The notes: generated from the sequence alone by a model not told the origin. A stretch of 62,403 bases of DNA from Alphaproteobacteria bacterium (GCA_009784275.1 WRCA01000001.1:1-62403); one strand, 5' to 3'. Shown: positions 34,196-42,673, counted from the stretch's first letter. A program made the numbers and translations.

Positions 34196-35336
34196 TTTTG
34201 CCCCCTGTATAGGTTTCGATAAATTGATTCTTGAATTCTATAAAATTTCCGCGCTCTATTGCAAGGCGAATGTTTTTCATCAAGTCTTGATAGAATTTCA
34301 AATTATGTTGGGTTAATAAAATCGCGCCAAGAATCTCATCCGCTTTGACCAAGTGATGAATATAAGCCAAGGTTAACCCTGTATCGCCCAGGATAGTCTG
34401 GTCATCGCGGAACTTGGCATTACGTAGGTTGATTGTTCCGTGTTCTGTAAAGGCTTGCGCGGTGCGGCCTGCGCGTGTCGGCATCACGCAGTCAAACATG
34501 TCTATTCCGCGCTCTACCGCACCTAGTATATCCAACGGAGTACCCGCGCCCATTAAATATCGTGGCTTATCAACTGGCAACTGCGCAGTCGTATGAGAAA
34601 TTATATCGAATAATACTTCTTGCGGCTCACCTTGCGTAAGGCTGCCTATTGCAAACCCATCAAAAGGAATTTTTACTAAATCCCGCACAGACATATCTCG
34701 CAAATCTTTATAAACAGAGCCTTGGACGATTCCGAATATACCATATCCCGGCCGATCAATGAATGCATCATAGGAACGCTTTGCCCAACGTGAAACACGT
34801 TCTACATTTGTTTTTACTACATCATGTTCCACCGGATATGGTAAGCATTCGTCAAAAGCCATAGTTATATTACTATCCAACTGATGTTGAATCTGAATTG
34901 ATTTTTCTGGCGTTAAGAAATGTTTTTTTCCGCCGTCAATATGAGAAGTAAATTCTACACCTTCTTCGGTACGCTTTACCAAGCCGCCGTCGGTTTTCGA
35001 TACTGTTGATTTTTGCTCGCTACAGCTCCATCCGGCCAAGGATTTTATTTGAAACCCGCCGCTGTCGGTAAGTATCGGGCCATGCCAGCCGCTGAATTTA
35101 TGCAGCCCGCCCATTTGTTCTACCAGGTCTCCGCCAGGACGCAGCATCAGATGATAAGTATTCCCAAGGATTACTTCGGTACCAGTGTCTCGCACCATAT
35201 CCATAGTAAGGGCTTTTACAGTCGCCGCCGTGCCAACCGCCATAAATGCGGGGGTTTGAAAAGTCCCGTGCGCGGTTTCTACACTGCCCCGTCGAGCACC
35301 GCCACTTGTTGCAATAAGATTGAATTTTAATGACAT
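34170..35336 (-). CDS. tgt: Queuine tRNA-ribosyltransferase
   Basis: 388 aa TIM-barrel enzyme that exchanges G34 of GUN-anticodon tRNAs for preQ1. Key motifs: TPAFMAVGTAATVKALT, GNTYHLMLRPG, ILTDSGGFQIKSL with the catalytic aspartate, GIVQGSVYKDLR, and DMFDCVMPTRAGRTAQAFT, which belongs to the zinc-binding end of the family. Start ATG at 35336 lies 2 nt after the stop of a 45-codon ORF. It cooperates with queA two genes upstream. Confidence 0.97.
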   Translation of the reverse strand: MSLKFNLIATSGGARRGSVETAHGTFQTPAFMAVGTAATVKALTMDMVRDTGTEVILGNTYHLMLRPGGDLVEQMGGLHKFSGWHGPILTDSGGFQIKSLAGWSCSEQKSTVSKTDGGLVKRTEEGVEFTSHIDGGKKHFLTPEKSIQIQHQLDSNITMAFDECLPYPVEHDVVKTNVERVSRWAKRSYDAFIDRPGYGIFGIVQGSVYKDLRDMSVRDLVKIPFDGFAIGSLTQGEPQEVLFDIISHTTAQLPVDKPRYLMGAGTPLDILGAVERGIDMFDCVMPTRAGRTAQAFTEHGTINLRNAKFRDDQTILGDTGLTLAYIHHLVKADEILGAILLTQHNLKFYQDLMKNIRLAIERGNFIEFKNQFIETYTGGKNGQETKRS

Positions 35337-35338
35337 TA

Positions 35339-35476
35339 CTACTTTTTGGGCAGTGGCGGTGTTCCTTTGCCCTTTCCTTCAAGAGTTTTTGGAACATTCG
35401 GTGTGCCTATTCCATCACAAACTCGAACTCTTGCTACTGCTGGTGTCCCGGTTCCTTCTTTAAGTATTTTTACCAT
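35339..35476 (-). CDS. 45-aa basic protein with GTP-type repeats, between queA and tgt
   Basis: A 45-codon ORF with AGAGGAGT upstream of its ATG (35476) and a stop 2 nt before tgt. The product is basic and repetitive: EGTGTPAVARVRVCDGIGTP and then KGKGTPPLPKK; the tripeptide GTP recurs three times. No signal peptide or membrane helix. It could be a true small protein or a translational coupling leader for tgt. Confidence is moderate because of its length. Confidence 0.5.
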   Translation of the reverse strand: MVKILKEGTGTPAVARVRVCDGIGTPNVPKTLEGKGKGTPPLPKK

Positions 35477-35480
35477 ATTT

Positions 35481-35957
35481 TTAATACTCCTCTATATAAA
35501 GATTAATTGCAATTTGTTCTTTGTCAGAATAACTTATATTCTTCTGATTTTCAATATTGAAATACATAAAAAGCGCGAAAGAAATTATGCCAGCAATTAG
35601 GAAATACAAAGCTGCTTGATTAAAACAATCAATCCAACCATATTTTGATGTTTCTGTATCTTCACTAGGATTAGTAGGCTCTAGTTTATCATAGCGAATC
35701 TCTGCATCGCGTACAGCGCAATGAGAAGAATAATATAAAGACAATAAAGAAAAAATCCCAAATATCAAGCTTAGCCCAAAAACCCAAAAAAACATTATCG
35801 TAAGTTTGCTACCCATAAAAACACCGACAAAGGTTATAGCAATTCCCAGCAATCCAATAGCACTATTTTTTACTATTGATACTTTATTAGCATCTTCTCG
35901 CATAATAGTGTCTATGTGTTCTTGACGGCGATTAAAATATTCCTTATTAGTTTTCAC
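35481..35957 (-). CDS. Small membrane protein of unknown function
   Basis: About 158 aa from the GTG at 35957. This start has AAAGGATT a few bases upstream and lies 1 nt after the queA stop (TGA-A-GTG); the longer frame to 36026 overlaps queA and lacks a ribosome site. A helix near residues 32-50 (KNSAIGLLGIAITFVGVFMG) is followed by two more (LTIMFFWVFGLSLIFGIFSLL, AALYFLIAGIISFALFMYF). A charged cytoplasmic-looking loop (RYDKLEPTNPSEDTETSKYG) lies between the second and third. AT-rich compared with queA and tgt, and inserted between two queuosine genes. No family recognised. Confidence 0.72.
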   Translation of the reverse strand: MKTNKEYFNRRQEHIDTIMREDANKVSIVKNSAIGLLGIAITFVGVFMGSKLTIMFFWVFGLSLIFGIFSLLSLYYSSHCAVRDAEIRYDKLEPTNPSEDTETSKYGWIDCFNQAALYFLIAGIISFALFMYFNIENQKNISYSDKEQIAINLYIEEY

Positions 35958-35958
35958 T

Positions 35959-37005
35959 TCAATCCTTTCTAAATAACAAACAGCAATCACCATAGCTGAA
36001 AAATCTATATTTCTCAAGCACCGCATGTGCGTATGCGGATTTCATTTCTGGCAAGCCTGCGAATGCACTAACCAACATAAACAGAGTGCTCTTTGGCAGA
36101 TGAAAATTCGTTAGCAACACATCAACTACTTTGAATTTATAACCCGGAGTAATAAAAATATCCGTCGTTCCGCAGAATGGTTGGACACGAAAAAACGACA
36201 CCCCGGCGCTACGCGCCACCCCTCTTCCAGAGGGGAACTGGTTGGCAGCAGATTCAAGGAGGCGTAGTGATGTTGTACCCACTGCGATTACTCGTTTTGC
36301 GTTATTGATAATTTCGGATTGTTCTGTGGTAATACATCCCCATTCGCTATGCATTTTATGTTCCGATGTATCGTCACCCTTTACTGGCATCCAAGTTCCT
36401 GCGCCCACGTGCAATGTTATATTTATAATTTCTGCGCCTGCCGCGCGAATTGCGTCCAAAAGTTTTGGCGTAAAGTGCAGGCCCGCGGTTGGTGCGGCCA
36501 TGCTGCCCAAAGGATTCGCATATACTGTTTGATAGCGTTCACGGTCTTCATGTTCTTCTTCACGTTTCATATATGGTGGCAAGGGCATTTTGCCGACCCT
36601 GTCCAAGACACCAAAAACATTATCGCAATGAAATTTTATCAACACTCCACTATCATCATTTTTATCTAGGACTTCTATTTTAGTACCATCATCAAGTGTC
36701 AGAATTTCACCGATTTTTAGCTTATTAAATTTTTTTGCAAAGCCCCACCAATTATTATCTGATGCGGTATGTAATGTTATTTCGAATGTCGTGCCGATGG
36801 AATTGTGTGCATCAAATCTTGCAGAGATTACTTTGGAATTATTAAATACCACTACATCGCCAGGTTTCAAATAAAAAACAAAATCAGCGATATGTTTGTC
36901 TTCATTTCCCGGAACAATCAGCATGCGACTGGCATCGCGTTGCTCTAACGGATGTGTTGCGATTAATTCATTCGGCAGGTCAAAATCAAATTCGGAGACT
37001 TTCAT
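35959..37005 (-). CDS. queA: S-adenosylmethionine:tRNA ribosyltransferase-isomerase
   Basis: 348 aa; transfers and isomerises the ribosyl moiety of SAM onto preQ1-tRNA to make epoxyqueuosine. Family signatures: FDFDLPNELIATHPLEQRDASRML, GDVVVFNNSKVISARF, GSMAAPTAGLHFT, TLHVGAGTWMPVKGDD, VGTTSLRLLESAA and TNFHLPKSTLFMLVSAFAG. Normal length. It lies 6 bp downstream of era on the same strand. The usual partner tgt is separated from it by two small genes. Confidence 0.96.
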   Translation of the reverse strand: MKVSEFDFDLPNELIATHPLEQRDASRMLIVPGNEDKHIADFVFYLKPGDVVVFNNSKVISARFDAHNSIGTTFEITLHTASDNNWWGFAKKFNKLKIGEILTLDDGTKIEVLDKNDDSGVLIKFHCDNVFGVLDRVGKMPLPPYMKREEEHEDRERYQTVYANPLGSMAAPTAGLHFTPKLLDAIRAAGAEIINITLHVGAGTWMPVKGDDTSEHKMHSEWGCITTEQSEIINNAKRVIAVGTTSLRLLESAANQFPSGRGVARSAGVSFFRVQPFCGTTDIFITPGYKFKVVDVLLTNFHLPKSTLFMLVSAFAGLPEMKSAYAHAVLEKYRFFSYGDCCLLFRKD

Positions 37006-37011
37006 AAAATT

Positions 37012-37908
37012 TTATTTCTTAAATTCCAAGCCCTGCTCTTCATAATTCTCTCGCTTGTTTTCCCAATCTTTTTCAACGCGGACGAACAGGTGCAGGCGGG
37101 CATTCACACCCCACTGATCCTGCATATCATGACGCGCCGCAGTTCCGATTTGCTGCAGTTGCGCACCGCCCTTGCCCACTACTATTTTCTTATGATTGTC
37201 ATTCGCAACGACGATTTTTTGATATATTTCCAAGACTCCATCCGGCGCAGTTTCAACTTTTTCAGTAACGACATGAATACGATAAGGCAATTCTTGATGC
37301 ACATATTTATAAATTTTTTCACGCGTTAATTCCGCAAGATATAATGTATCCGGCACATCCGTCTGATCACGCGGATCAAATAAATAAGGACTTTCCGGCA
37401 TTACCGTCGCTAATGATTTCAGCAAAGGCGTAATTCCATCATTTTTCAATGCGGAAATCATAAAGATTTCGCGGAATGGTGCAAGCTCTGTTAACTCCGC
37501 TGCAATCGGCAGTAAGGTTTCTTTCTTTACCGCATCAGTTTTATTTATTACCGCGAAAAAGGGCATTTTGCTGTTTGCTAGCTTTCCAGTTAATTCTTTT
37601 ATCGTAGCTGTAATTCCATGCTTTGCATCCACAATTAACAATACTGCATCAGCATCGCCAATCGCATCCATTGCTGCGCCAACCATTGCTCTATCAAGAC
37701 GCCGCGCTGGTTTGAATACTCCGGGGGTATCAACGAAGATAAGCTGCGCATCATTCACCATTTTAACAGCACGGATGCGCGTACGAGTGGTTTGCACCTT
37801 GTGCGACACTATTGATACCTTTTGCCCCATTATTTGATTCAGCAGAGTGCTTTTGCCCGCGTTAGTAGGGCCGATAATTGCTATAAAACCTGAATGCGTT
37901 TTTTTCAT
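37012..37908 (-). CDS. era: GTPase Era
   Basis: 298 aa GTPase for 16S rRNA maturation and 30S assembly. G1 is GPTNAGKST (residues 13-21), followed by QKVSIVSHKVQTTRTRIR, G3 DTPGV and G4 NKTD. A C-terminal KH domain with GKGGAQLQQIGTAARHDMQ binds the 3' end of 16S rRNA. First gene of the era-queA-tgt operon. In many proteobacteria era follows rnc; here rnc lies elsewhere, after lepB. Confidence 0.97.
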   Translation of the reverse strand: MKKTHSGFIAIIGPTNAGKSTLLNQIMGQKVSIVSHKVQTTRTRIRAVKMVNDAQLIFVDTPGVFKPARRLDRAMVGAAMDAIGDADAVLLIVDAKHGITATIKELTGKLANSKMPFFAVINKTDAVKKETLLPIAAELTELAPFREIFMISALKNDGITPLLKSLATVMPESPYLFDPRDQTDVPDTLYLAELTREKIYKYVHQELPYRIHVVTEKVETAPDGVLEIYQKIVVANDNHKKIVVGKGGAQLQQIGTAARHDMQDQWGVNARLHLFVRVEKDWENKRENYEEQGLEFKK

Positions 37909-37945
37909 AAGATTCAGGTTAGCATAGGAAAATCAAAAAGGAAAT

Positions 37946-37973
37946 AAAAAACGCGGCTTTCGCCGCGTTTTTA
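37946..37973. terminator. Terminator at the end of rlpA
   Basis: AACGCGGC/GCCGCGTT hairpin with loop TTTC and A/T flanks, in the gap upstream of era and just beyond the rlpA stop. Confidence 0.8.
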
Positions 37974-38813
37974 GATAGAGTCAGCATTTACCCATCTGCC
38001 ATCTTTCAGCAAGCCTGGGGACATTGCTTCGGTTTGACGCAGGTTATCGATCGTTCTGCGTGCCGCCGGCGCATCCAGACCCAAGATACGGACCTTGAAC
38101 ATGCCGCCTTCGTTAACTATGCGGACATTGCCCATATTCGAGATTCTCTGTGCCAGCATATTCGCATTGTCTTCGGAATAGAATGCCGCCACCTGGACAG
38201 TGTATGGCCCATTCCCGCCAGTTGCAACCGGCTGGTATGTTGATTCCGGTTCTGACGATGCACCTGACAAGCCCAATGTCGCGTTCTTCACCGCTGTGCT
38301 TTCTGCCGCCATGATTTGTATTTGAACCTTTGCTTGTCCGGTCATGCCCAATTTTTTCGCCGCAGCGCTGGAAACATCCATAATTCTAGAGTTCACAAAC
38401 GGGCCACGGTTATTTACACGCAAAACCACCGAATTTCCATTTTCCAGGTTTGTAACCCTGGCGATCGATGGCAAAGGCAAGACCTTGCTGGTCGCGACCA
38501 ACTGGTTCGAATTGAAAATTTCGCCATTCGTTGTCTTTGTTCCATTCAGATCATTCGGAATAATTCCCGCAATGCCAGTCTGGTTATAATTCATGTCTTC
38601 CATCGGGAAGCAATTCATCTCTTCTATCTTATAAGCCGAACCAATATGATATTTCGGTGCCGCCGCCATCAGATACGAAGTGTCTTCGTAGCCGCCGGAC
38701 AAACTTTCCTCGCTCATTTCTCCATACCCTCCAAAACCGTCTTTGTCGGTCGAACCACAAGCCGCAACCGCCAGACAGAGCGGTAAAACTAAAAACGGAA
38801 CATAAATTTTCAT
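37971..38813 (-). CDS. rlpA: RlpA-like septal lipoprotein (double-psi barrel plus SPOR domain)
   Basis: 280 aa lipoprotein (lipobox LAVAAC). The middle is the double-psi beta-barrel domain (TTNGEIFNSNQLVATSKVLPLPSIARVTNLENGNSVVLR). The normally DRGPF motif reads NNRGPFVNSRIMDVS; the aspartate described as important for lytic transglycosylase activity in Pseudomonas RlpA is asparagine here. A C-terminal SPOR domain (GPYTVQVAAFYSEDNANMLAQRIS) binds denuded glycan at the septum. Probably acts in cell separation, perhaps as a binder rather than an enzyme. Confidence 0.9.
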   Translation of the reverse strand: MKIYVPFLVLPLCLAVAACGSTDKDGFGGYGEMSEESLSGGYEDTSYLMAAAPKYHIGSAYKIEEMNCFPMEDMNYNQTGIAGIIPNDLNGTKTTNGEIFNSNQLVATSKVLPLPSIARVTNLENGNSVVLRVNNRGPFVNSRIMDVSSAAAKKLGMTGQAKVQIQIMAAESTAVKNATLGLSGASSEPESTYQPVATGGNGPYTVQVAAFYSEDNANMLAQRISNMGNVRIVNEGGMFKVRILGLDAPAARRTIDNLRQTEAMSPGLLKDGRWVNADSI

Positions 38814-38871
38814 GAAACTCTCCTTCCTTACGCGTATATTTTATCATAAAAAATCAAGAATTCCAAATTAA

Positions 38872-40350
38872 TTATAACTTTCGATTTATAACCCATGCCA
38901 ACGGCAAGTACAAGATCCCGAATGCCCCGATTGCCGCACCCAGCATAAAGATATTTGTAACAGGCAATAACCATATCGCAAACCCCAGCGCAACCGATAA
39001 TACCCCAAACCCAACAATAACTTTTGTTGTTCCCGGTAATATCTTGAATAAATCCCGACGCCGACATTCACGCAGAAGAAGCCAATTACGTAAATATCCA
39101 CTAACTACTGTTCCGACCGGTACCGCCAGATATCCGATCAATGGGAATAATCCAACATAAATCAAGCTGCTTGACCCCAACGCAATTGCCGAAGCTTTTA
39201 CCGGTGTTCTTACATCCTGGGCCGCGAACAGGGTTCTGGAATAAATTTGATTCATTGTCATTGCCGGCAAGACCAATGCTTGGATCATAATCGCCGCCGC
39301 TACCGCCATTGTGCTTTCATGCGTCCAAGCGCCATATTCAAACAAAAACCTTATCATCGGTTCTGCCAGCGCAATCAAACCGATCATGCAAGGCAATGTA
39401 AACAGCATGGTTTGCCGTATAACTGCATTTTGCTGGACATATACTCGCGTCATATTCTTTTCCGCCAGCGCATTCGATATGCTGGTCAGTAACACTGTTC
39501 CCGCCGCCAAGCCGATTATCGCAAATGGCAGCTGCACCATGCGGTCGGAAAAGTAAAGCCAGGATACCGCGCCTGTCTGAAAAGACGCCACCAATGTTCC
39601 GATGATTATATTCAACTGGTAAAACCCGCTGCCCAATATTCCAACGCCCAGACGTTTAAAGGCAGTCTTCATCTGACCATTCCATTTCGGACGAATAATG
39701 CGCAGTCCGAACTTTCGCATGCGCAATCGTCCCCACAGGATCGCCATTTGGACTATGCCCGACAGCACCACCGCAGCAGACAAGATATACAGAATATTAA
39801 CGCTGGCGCCCAGACGCATCGCAATTAACAACGCGCCTATTTGAAACAAGTTAAAAACTACGGGCATGCTGGCCACAAGTGCGAACTGGGAAAAAGCATT
39901 CAGAACACTGCCGATAAACGCCGATCCGCAGATGAATATCAAGTATAGGAACATCCAGCGCGAGATAATTACCGTCATCTGCATTTTGCCCGGGTCGCTC
40001 GCAAATCCTGGTGTTAATATCCATATCAGAATTGGCATTACGATCAAGCCAATCACAGTAATCACCAACAGTATCGCCATCAGCCACGAAAAGAAATTAT
40101 TAGCAAATATGGTCGCGTTATTCGGCGACTTTTTCTTGCTATCCGCAAACATCGGAATAAATACCGCAGATAGCGCGCCTTCGCCCAGCAGATCACGAAA
40201 CAAGTTCGGCAGCCGGAATGCAGCAAGGAAAATATCGGACAACCGCCCCGCACCCAGCACCCTGGCAATCAACACATCACGGACAAAGCCGAAAACTCGG
40301 CTGACCGCCGTCCATCCGCCTACTTTGAAAATATGTTTGCCTAGTTTCAC
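38872..40350 (-). CDS. murJ: Lipid II flippase MurJ
   Basis: 492 aa with about 13-14 membrane helices, a MOP-superfamily flippase that moves lipid II across the inner membrane. Conserved start region: WTAVSRVFGFVRDVLIARVLGAGRLSDIFLAAFRLPNLFRDLLGEGALSAVFIPMF. The start codon is GTG (40350) without a Shine-Dalgarno; a TATAAT ends 7 bp upstream, so it is probably leaderless. Divergent from bamD with overlapping -10 boxes. Confidence 0.95.
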   Translation of the reverse strand: MKLGKHIFKVGGWTAVSRVFGFVRDVLIARVLGAGRLSDIFLAAFRLPNLFRDLLGEGALSAVFIPMFADSKKKSPNNATIFANNFFSWLMAILLVITVIGLIVMPILIWILTPGFASDPGKMQMTVIISRWMFLYLIFICGSAFIGSVLNAFSQFALVASMPVVFNLFQIGALLIAMRLGASVNILYILSAAVVLSGIVQMAILWGRLRMRKFGLRIIRPKWNGQMKTAFKRLGVGILGSGFYQLNIIIGTLVASFQTGAVSWLYFSDRMVQLPFAIIGLAAGTVLLTSISNALAEKNMTRVYVQQNAVIRQTMLFTLPCMIGLIALAEPMIRFLFEYGAWTHESTMAVAAAIMIQALVLPAMTMNQIYSRTLFAAQDVRTPVKASAIALGSSSLIYVGLFPLIGYLAVPVGTVVSGYLRNWLLLRECRRRDLFKILPGTTKVIVGFGVLSVALGFAIWLLPVTNIFMLGAAIGAFGILYLPLAWVINRKL

Positions 40351-40357
40351 GAAAGGG

Positions 40358-40365
40358 ATTATACT
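40358..40365. promoter_or_regulatory. Overlapping divergent -10 boxes of murJ and bamD
   Basis: The 8 bp ATTATACT contain TATAAT on the minus strand (40358-40363, murJ) and TATACT on the plus strand (40360-40365, bamD). The two promoters must exclude each other. Confidence 0.6.
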
Positions 40366-40386
40366 CTTGTCCGTGAGGAAAAAGCT

Positions 40387-41100
40387 ATGAGAAAATTACT
40401 AGCTCTGGGATTGGTAATTGCGCTTTGCGCTTGCGGCGGGTCGTCGGTTGAAGACGAACGCACTCTGCCAGAAATTTACGAGGCCGCGTATACCCAATTC
40501 AATAAAGGCAATTATGAAAATGCTTCGGCGGAATTTATAAAGGCGGAATCTAATTTTCCGGCCAGTCCTTGGGCTTCGGACGCCCTGATTATGGCGGCGT
40601 ACAGCCAATATCTAAAAGGTGATTTTCCGGGCGCATTGCTGACGACCGATCGCTTTATGCGCTTTCACCCTGGACACAAAGATGTTCCTTATGTGCTGTA
40701 CCTGCGCGGGATGAGTTATTACCGGCAAGTATCCGACGTTCGGCGCGAACCTGGCATGTCGGCATTTGCCTTGCAGGTATTTATGCAACTGGTCGACAGA
40801 TTCCCGAATTCTGAATATGCGGAAAACGCGCGCAATAAAATCTTGATTTTGAAAAATTATATCGCGGGCAAAGTAATGTATTCCGCGCGGCGCGATATGC
40901 AGAAAGAAAATTGGACCAGCGCAATAAGCCGCTTGCAATCAATTGTCAGCGGCGCGCAAGAAACGGTTATGACTCCAGAGGCTTTATTTAGATTAACCGA
41001 AGTATATACAGCAATTGGAATGCCAGAACAAGCCGAGGGATACACCAAAATGCTGCGCCTGAATTTCCCAGAGAATGAGTGGACGAAGAAGTTGAAATAA
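40387..41100 (+). CDS. bamD: Outer-membrane assembly lipoprotein BamD
   Basis: 237 aa lipoprotein (lipobox ALCAC) with five TPR-like helical repeats (YEAAYTQFNKGNYENASAEFIKAESNFPASPWASDALIMAAYSQYLKGDFPGALLTTDRFMRFHP). This is the essential BamD partner of BamA in inserting outer-membrane barrels, such as the two encoded in this window. Ribosome site GAGGAAAAAG. Ends in its own terminator, convergent with rpsD. Confidence 0.93.
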   Translation: MRKLLALGLVIALCACGGSSVEDERTLPEIYEAAYTQFNKGNYENASAEFIKAESNFPASPWASDALIMAAYSQYLKGDFPGALLTTDRFMRFHPGHKDVPYVLYLRGMSYYRQVSDVRREPGMSAFALQVFMQLVDRFPNSEYAENARNKILILKNYIAGKVMYSARRDMQKENWTSAISRLQSIVSGAQETVMTPEALFRLTEVYTAIGMPEQAEGYTKMLRLNFPENEWTKKLK

Positions 41101-41126
41101 AAAATCCGCCGTTTGGCGGATTTTTT
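41101..41126. terminator. Bidirectional terminator
   Basis: AAAATCCGCC/GGCGGATTTT with loop GTTT, between bamD and rpsD. Confidence 0.88.
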
Positions 41127-41757
41127 ATCTGGAATAAAATTCGACTATTAATTCCGGTTGCATTTGGACCGGATATGGGACGTCTTCGAATGCAGGAATT
41201 CTTACAAACGTTGCAACGAAGTTCGCGCTGTCTACTTTCACATAATCTGCAAAAGGACGTTCTGCCGATTCCAACGCCAGAACCACCAACGGCATTTGCT
41301 TTGCTTTCTCGCTGACCGTAATTTCATCGCCTGGTTTTACCTGGTATGAAGAAATCTTTACGCGCTTGCCATTAACCATAATATGTCCGTGGCTGACCAG
41401 CTGACGTGCACTAAACACCGTCGGCGCCAATTTTGCGCGATACACGACCGCATCCAAGCGGCGTTCCAACAAGCCGATCATATTTTCGGACGCATTGCCC
41501 TTCATATTGTTAGCTTCGTCATAATATTTATGGAATTTCTTTTCGCCGATATTGCCATAGTAACCTTTCAGCATCTGTTTTGCTTTGTGCTGTTTGGCGT
41601 AATCGGAATTATTTCCGCCACGGCTGGTCGGACCATGCTGACCCGGCTTGTACTTTCTTTTATTAAACGGAGATTTTGCCTGACCCCACAGATTCACGCC
41701 CAAGCGGCGGGAAATCTTCAATTTTCTGGTGCTGCGCTTTGCGCCATCACGTGCCAT
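41125..41757 (-). CDS. rpsD: 30S ribosomal protein S4
   Basis: 210 aa, a primary 16S rRNA binder that starts 30S body assembly. N-terminus [33 protein letters not shown]4 RNA-binding motif [45 protein letters not shown]. Monocistronic, with AAAGGAT before the ATG and a leader of about 160 nt containing hairpins. S4 often represses its own mRNA through the leader; whether that happens here is unknown. Confidence 0.97.
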   Translation of the reverse strand: MARDGAKRSTRKLKISRRLGVNLWGQAKSPFNKRKYKPGQHGPTSRGGNNSDYAKQHKAKQMLKGYYGNIGEKKFHKYYDEANNMKGNASENMIGLLERRLDAVVYRAKLAPTVFSARQLVSHGHIMVNGKRVKISSYQVKPGDEITVSEKAKQMPLVVLALESAERPFADYVKVDSANFVATFVRIPAFEDVPYPVQMQPELIVEFYSR

Positions 41758-41933
41758 TTTTTATCCTTTTGGTTTTGCGGCGAAGCCGCCGCTGGCTTCT
41801 AGTTTGTTTAGGTACCAGAAAACGGACGCTTCGTCATTAAATCGCCAGCATTAATGCAGAATCCTTATCGCGAATGAGACCAAAAGACATCATTGCTTAA
41901 TCAGTTCTGGCGCGCCAGCTGGGGGATTTTATA
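41758..41933 (-). promoter_or_regulatory. rpsD promoter and structured leader
   Basis: The -10 TATAAA is at 41928-41933, with TTGCAA 15 bp further upstream. Just downstream of the predicted start is a perfect 12-bp palindrome (CTGGCGCGCCAG, 41907-41918). A GCGGC/GCCGC hairpin (41777-41789) lies shortly before the ribosome site. I see no gene here; the leader may be an autoregulatory site. Confidence 0.5.
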
Positions 41934-41990
41934 CTGAAATTTACCAATTTGCAAGCAAAAAGGGCGAATTTTCATTCGCCCCTACATTTT

Positions 41991-42221
41991 TTAATAATTG
42001 CAATAGTTGCATACGGTTCTGCGTTCGCTGTATGTGCCTGCTGGCTGATAAACCGTAACAGGGCGATATGTCTGGTAATGATCAACAACTTCGGTATGAG
42101 TTTTAACCATGACCGCGCCACAGCCATAATCATACGAAGTCTCGCAATAATCTTTCCTGGAAGAACATGCGGACACAGCCAAAGCCGAAACAAGCAATAC
42201 TGGTATGATAATTTTTCTCAT
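41991..42221 (-). CDS. Small lipoprotein with VKTHTEVVDHYQ motif
   Basis: 76 aa with a lipoprotein signal (ALAVSAC). The mature part has Cys pairs (YCETSYDYGCG, CNYCNY) and the sentence VKTHTEVVDHYQTYRPVTVYQPAGTYSERR, nearly identical to one in the gene upstream. Ribosome site AAAGGAAAC. It is 19 bp downstream of its paralogue and co-transcribed. Function unknown; the shared motif is Tyr- and Thr-rich and likely forms a beta structure in the envelope. Confidence 0.8.
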   Translation of the reverse strand: MRKIIIPVLLVSALAVSACSSRKDYCETSYDYGCGAVMVKTHTEVVDHYQTYRPVTVYQPAGTYSERRTVCNYCNY

Positions 42222-42240
42222 TTTTGTTTCCTTTGTTTAA

Positions 42241-42570
42241 TTAATGGTTGCACGGATCCGCCTGCACTACGCGGCGTTCGGAATAAGTTCCCGCTGGTTG
42301 ATAAACAATAACCGGCTGGTACACTTGGTAATGATCGACGATTTCAGTGTGGGTTTTAACCCGAACCGGCGCACCGCAATTCTGGGCACAGTTACGCGCT
42401 GGGGCGGCATATCTGGCTTCATTACGAACCGCATAATTTCCAGTATAATAATTTACGTAATTCATACGATTTGCTTGATAATCTGGGGAAGAATAATTCC
42501 AAGCCCCATCAGATGCGCATGCCGCTGATGCGGTAACCGCGAACAATACAGAACAGATTAATTTTTTCAT
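42241..42570 (-). CDS. Small secreted protein with VKTHTEIVDHYQ motif
   Basis: 109 aa with a signal peptide (MKKLICSVLFAVTASAACA; the Ala-Ala-Cys could also be a lipobox). A Tyr/Asn-rich stretch (NYSSPDYQANRMNYVNYYTGNYAV) precedes a CAQNCG pair and VKTHTEIVDHYQVYQPVIVY, then QPAGTYSERR, shared with the next gene. Own strong promoter upstream. No family recognised; paralogous pair arisen by duplication. Confidence 0.8.
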   Translation of the reverse strand: MKKLICSVLFAVTASAACASDGAWNYSSPDYQANRMNYVNYYTGNYAVRNEARYAAPARNCAQNCGAPVRVKTHTEIVDHYQVYQPVIVYQPAGTYSERRVVQADPCNH

Positions 42571-42597
42571 AAGGAATACCTTTGGTTATATGCACAC

Positions 42598-42625
42598 AAA
42601 ATAGTACAATTTTAACCATTGTCAA
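42598..42625 (-). promoter_or_regulatory. Promoter of the paralogous small envelope proteins
   Basis: TTGACA (42620-42625), 16-bp spacer, TATTTT (42598-42603) on the minus strand. Confidence 0.7.
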
Positions 42626-42647
42626 GTTTTTTATTGGGAATATTAAT

Positions 42648-42673
42648 AAAAATCCGCCGAAGCGGATTTTTTA
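42648..42673 (-). terminator. RNase J gene terminator
   Basis: AAATCCGC/GCGGATTT hairpin with loop CGAA, directly after the RNase J stop on the minus strand; T-rich on both sides. Confidence 0.8.

Noticed and set aside
35346-35600. 84-codon plus-strand ORF
   Set aside because: It is the complement of the 45-codon minus-strand ORF plus AT-rich coding sequence of the membrane protein; no ribosome site, and its repeats mirror the GTP repeats.
35957-36026. Upstream start of the 35.5-kb membrane protein
   Set aside because: It would overlap queA by 68 bp without a ribosome site, while GTG at 35957 has AAAGGATT and the expected coupling distance.
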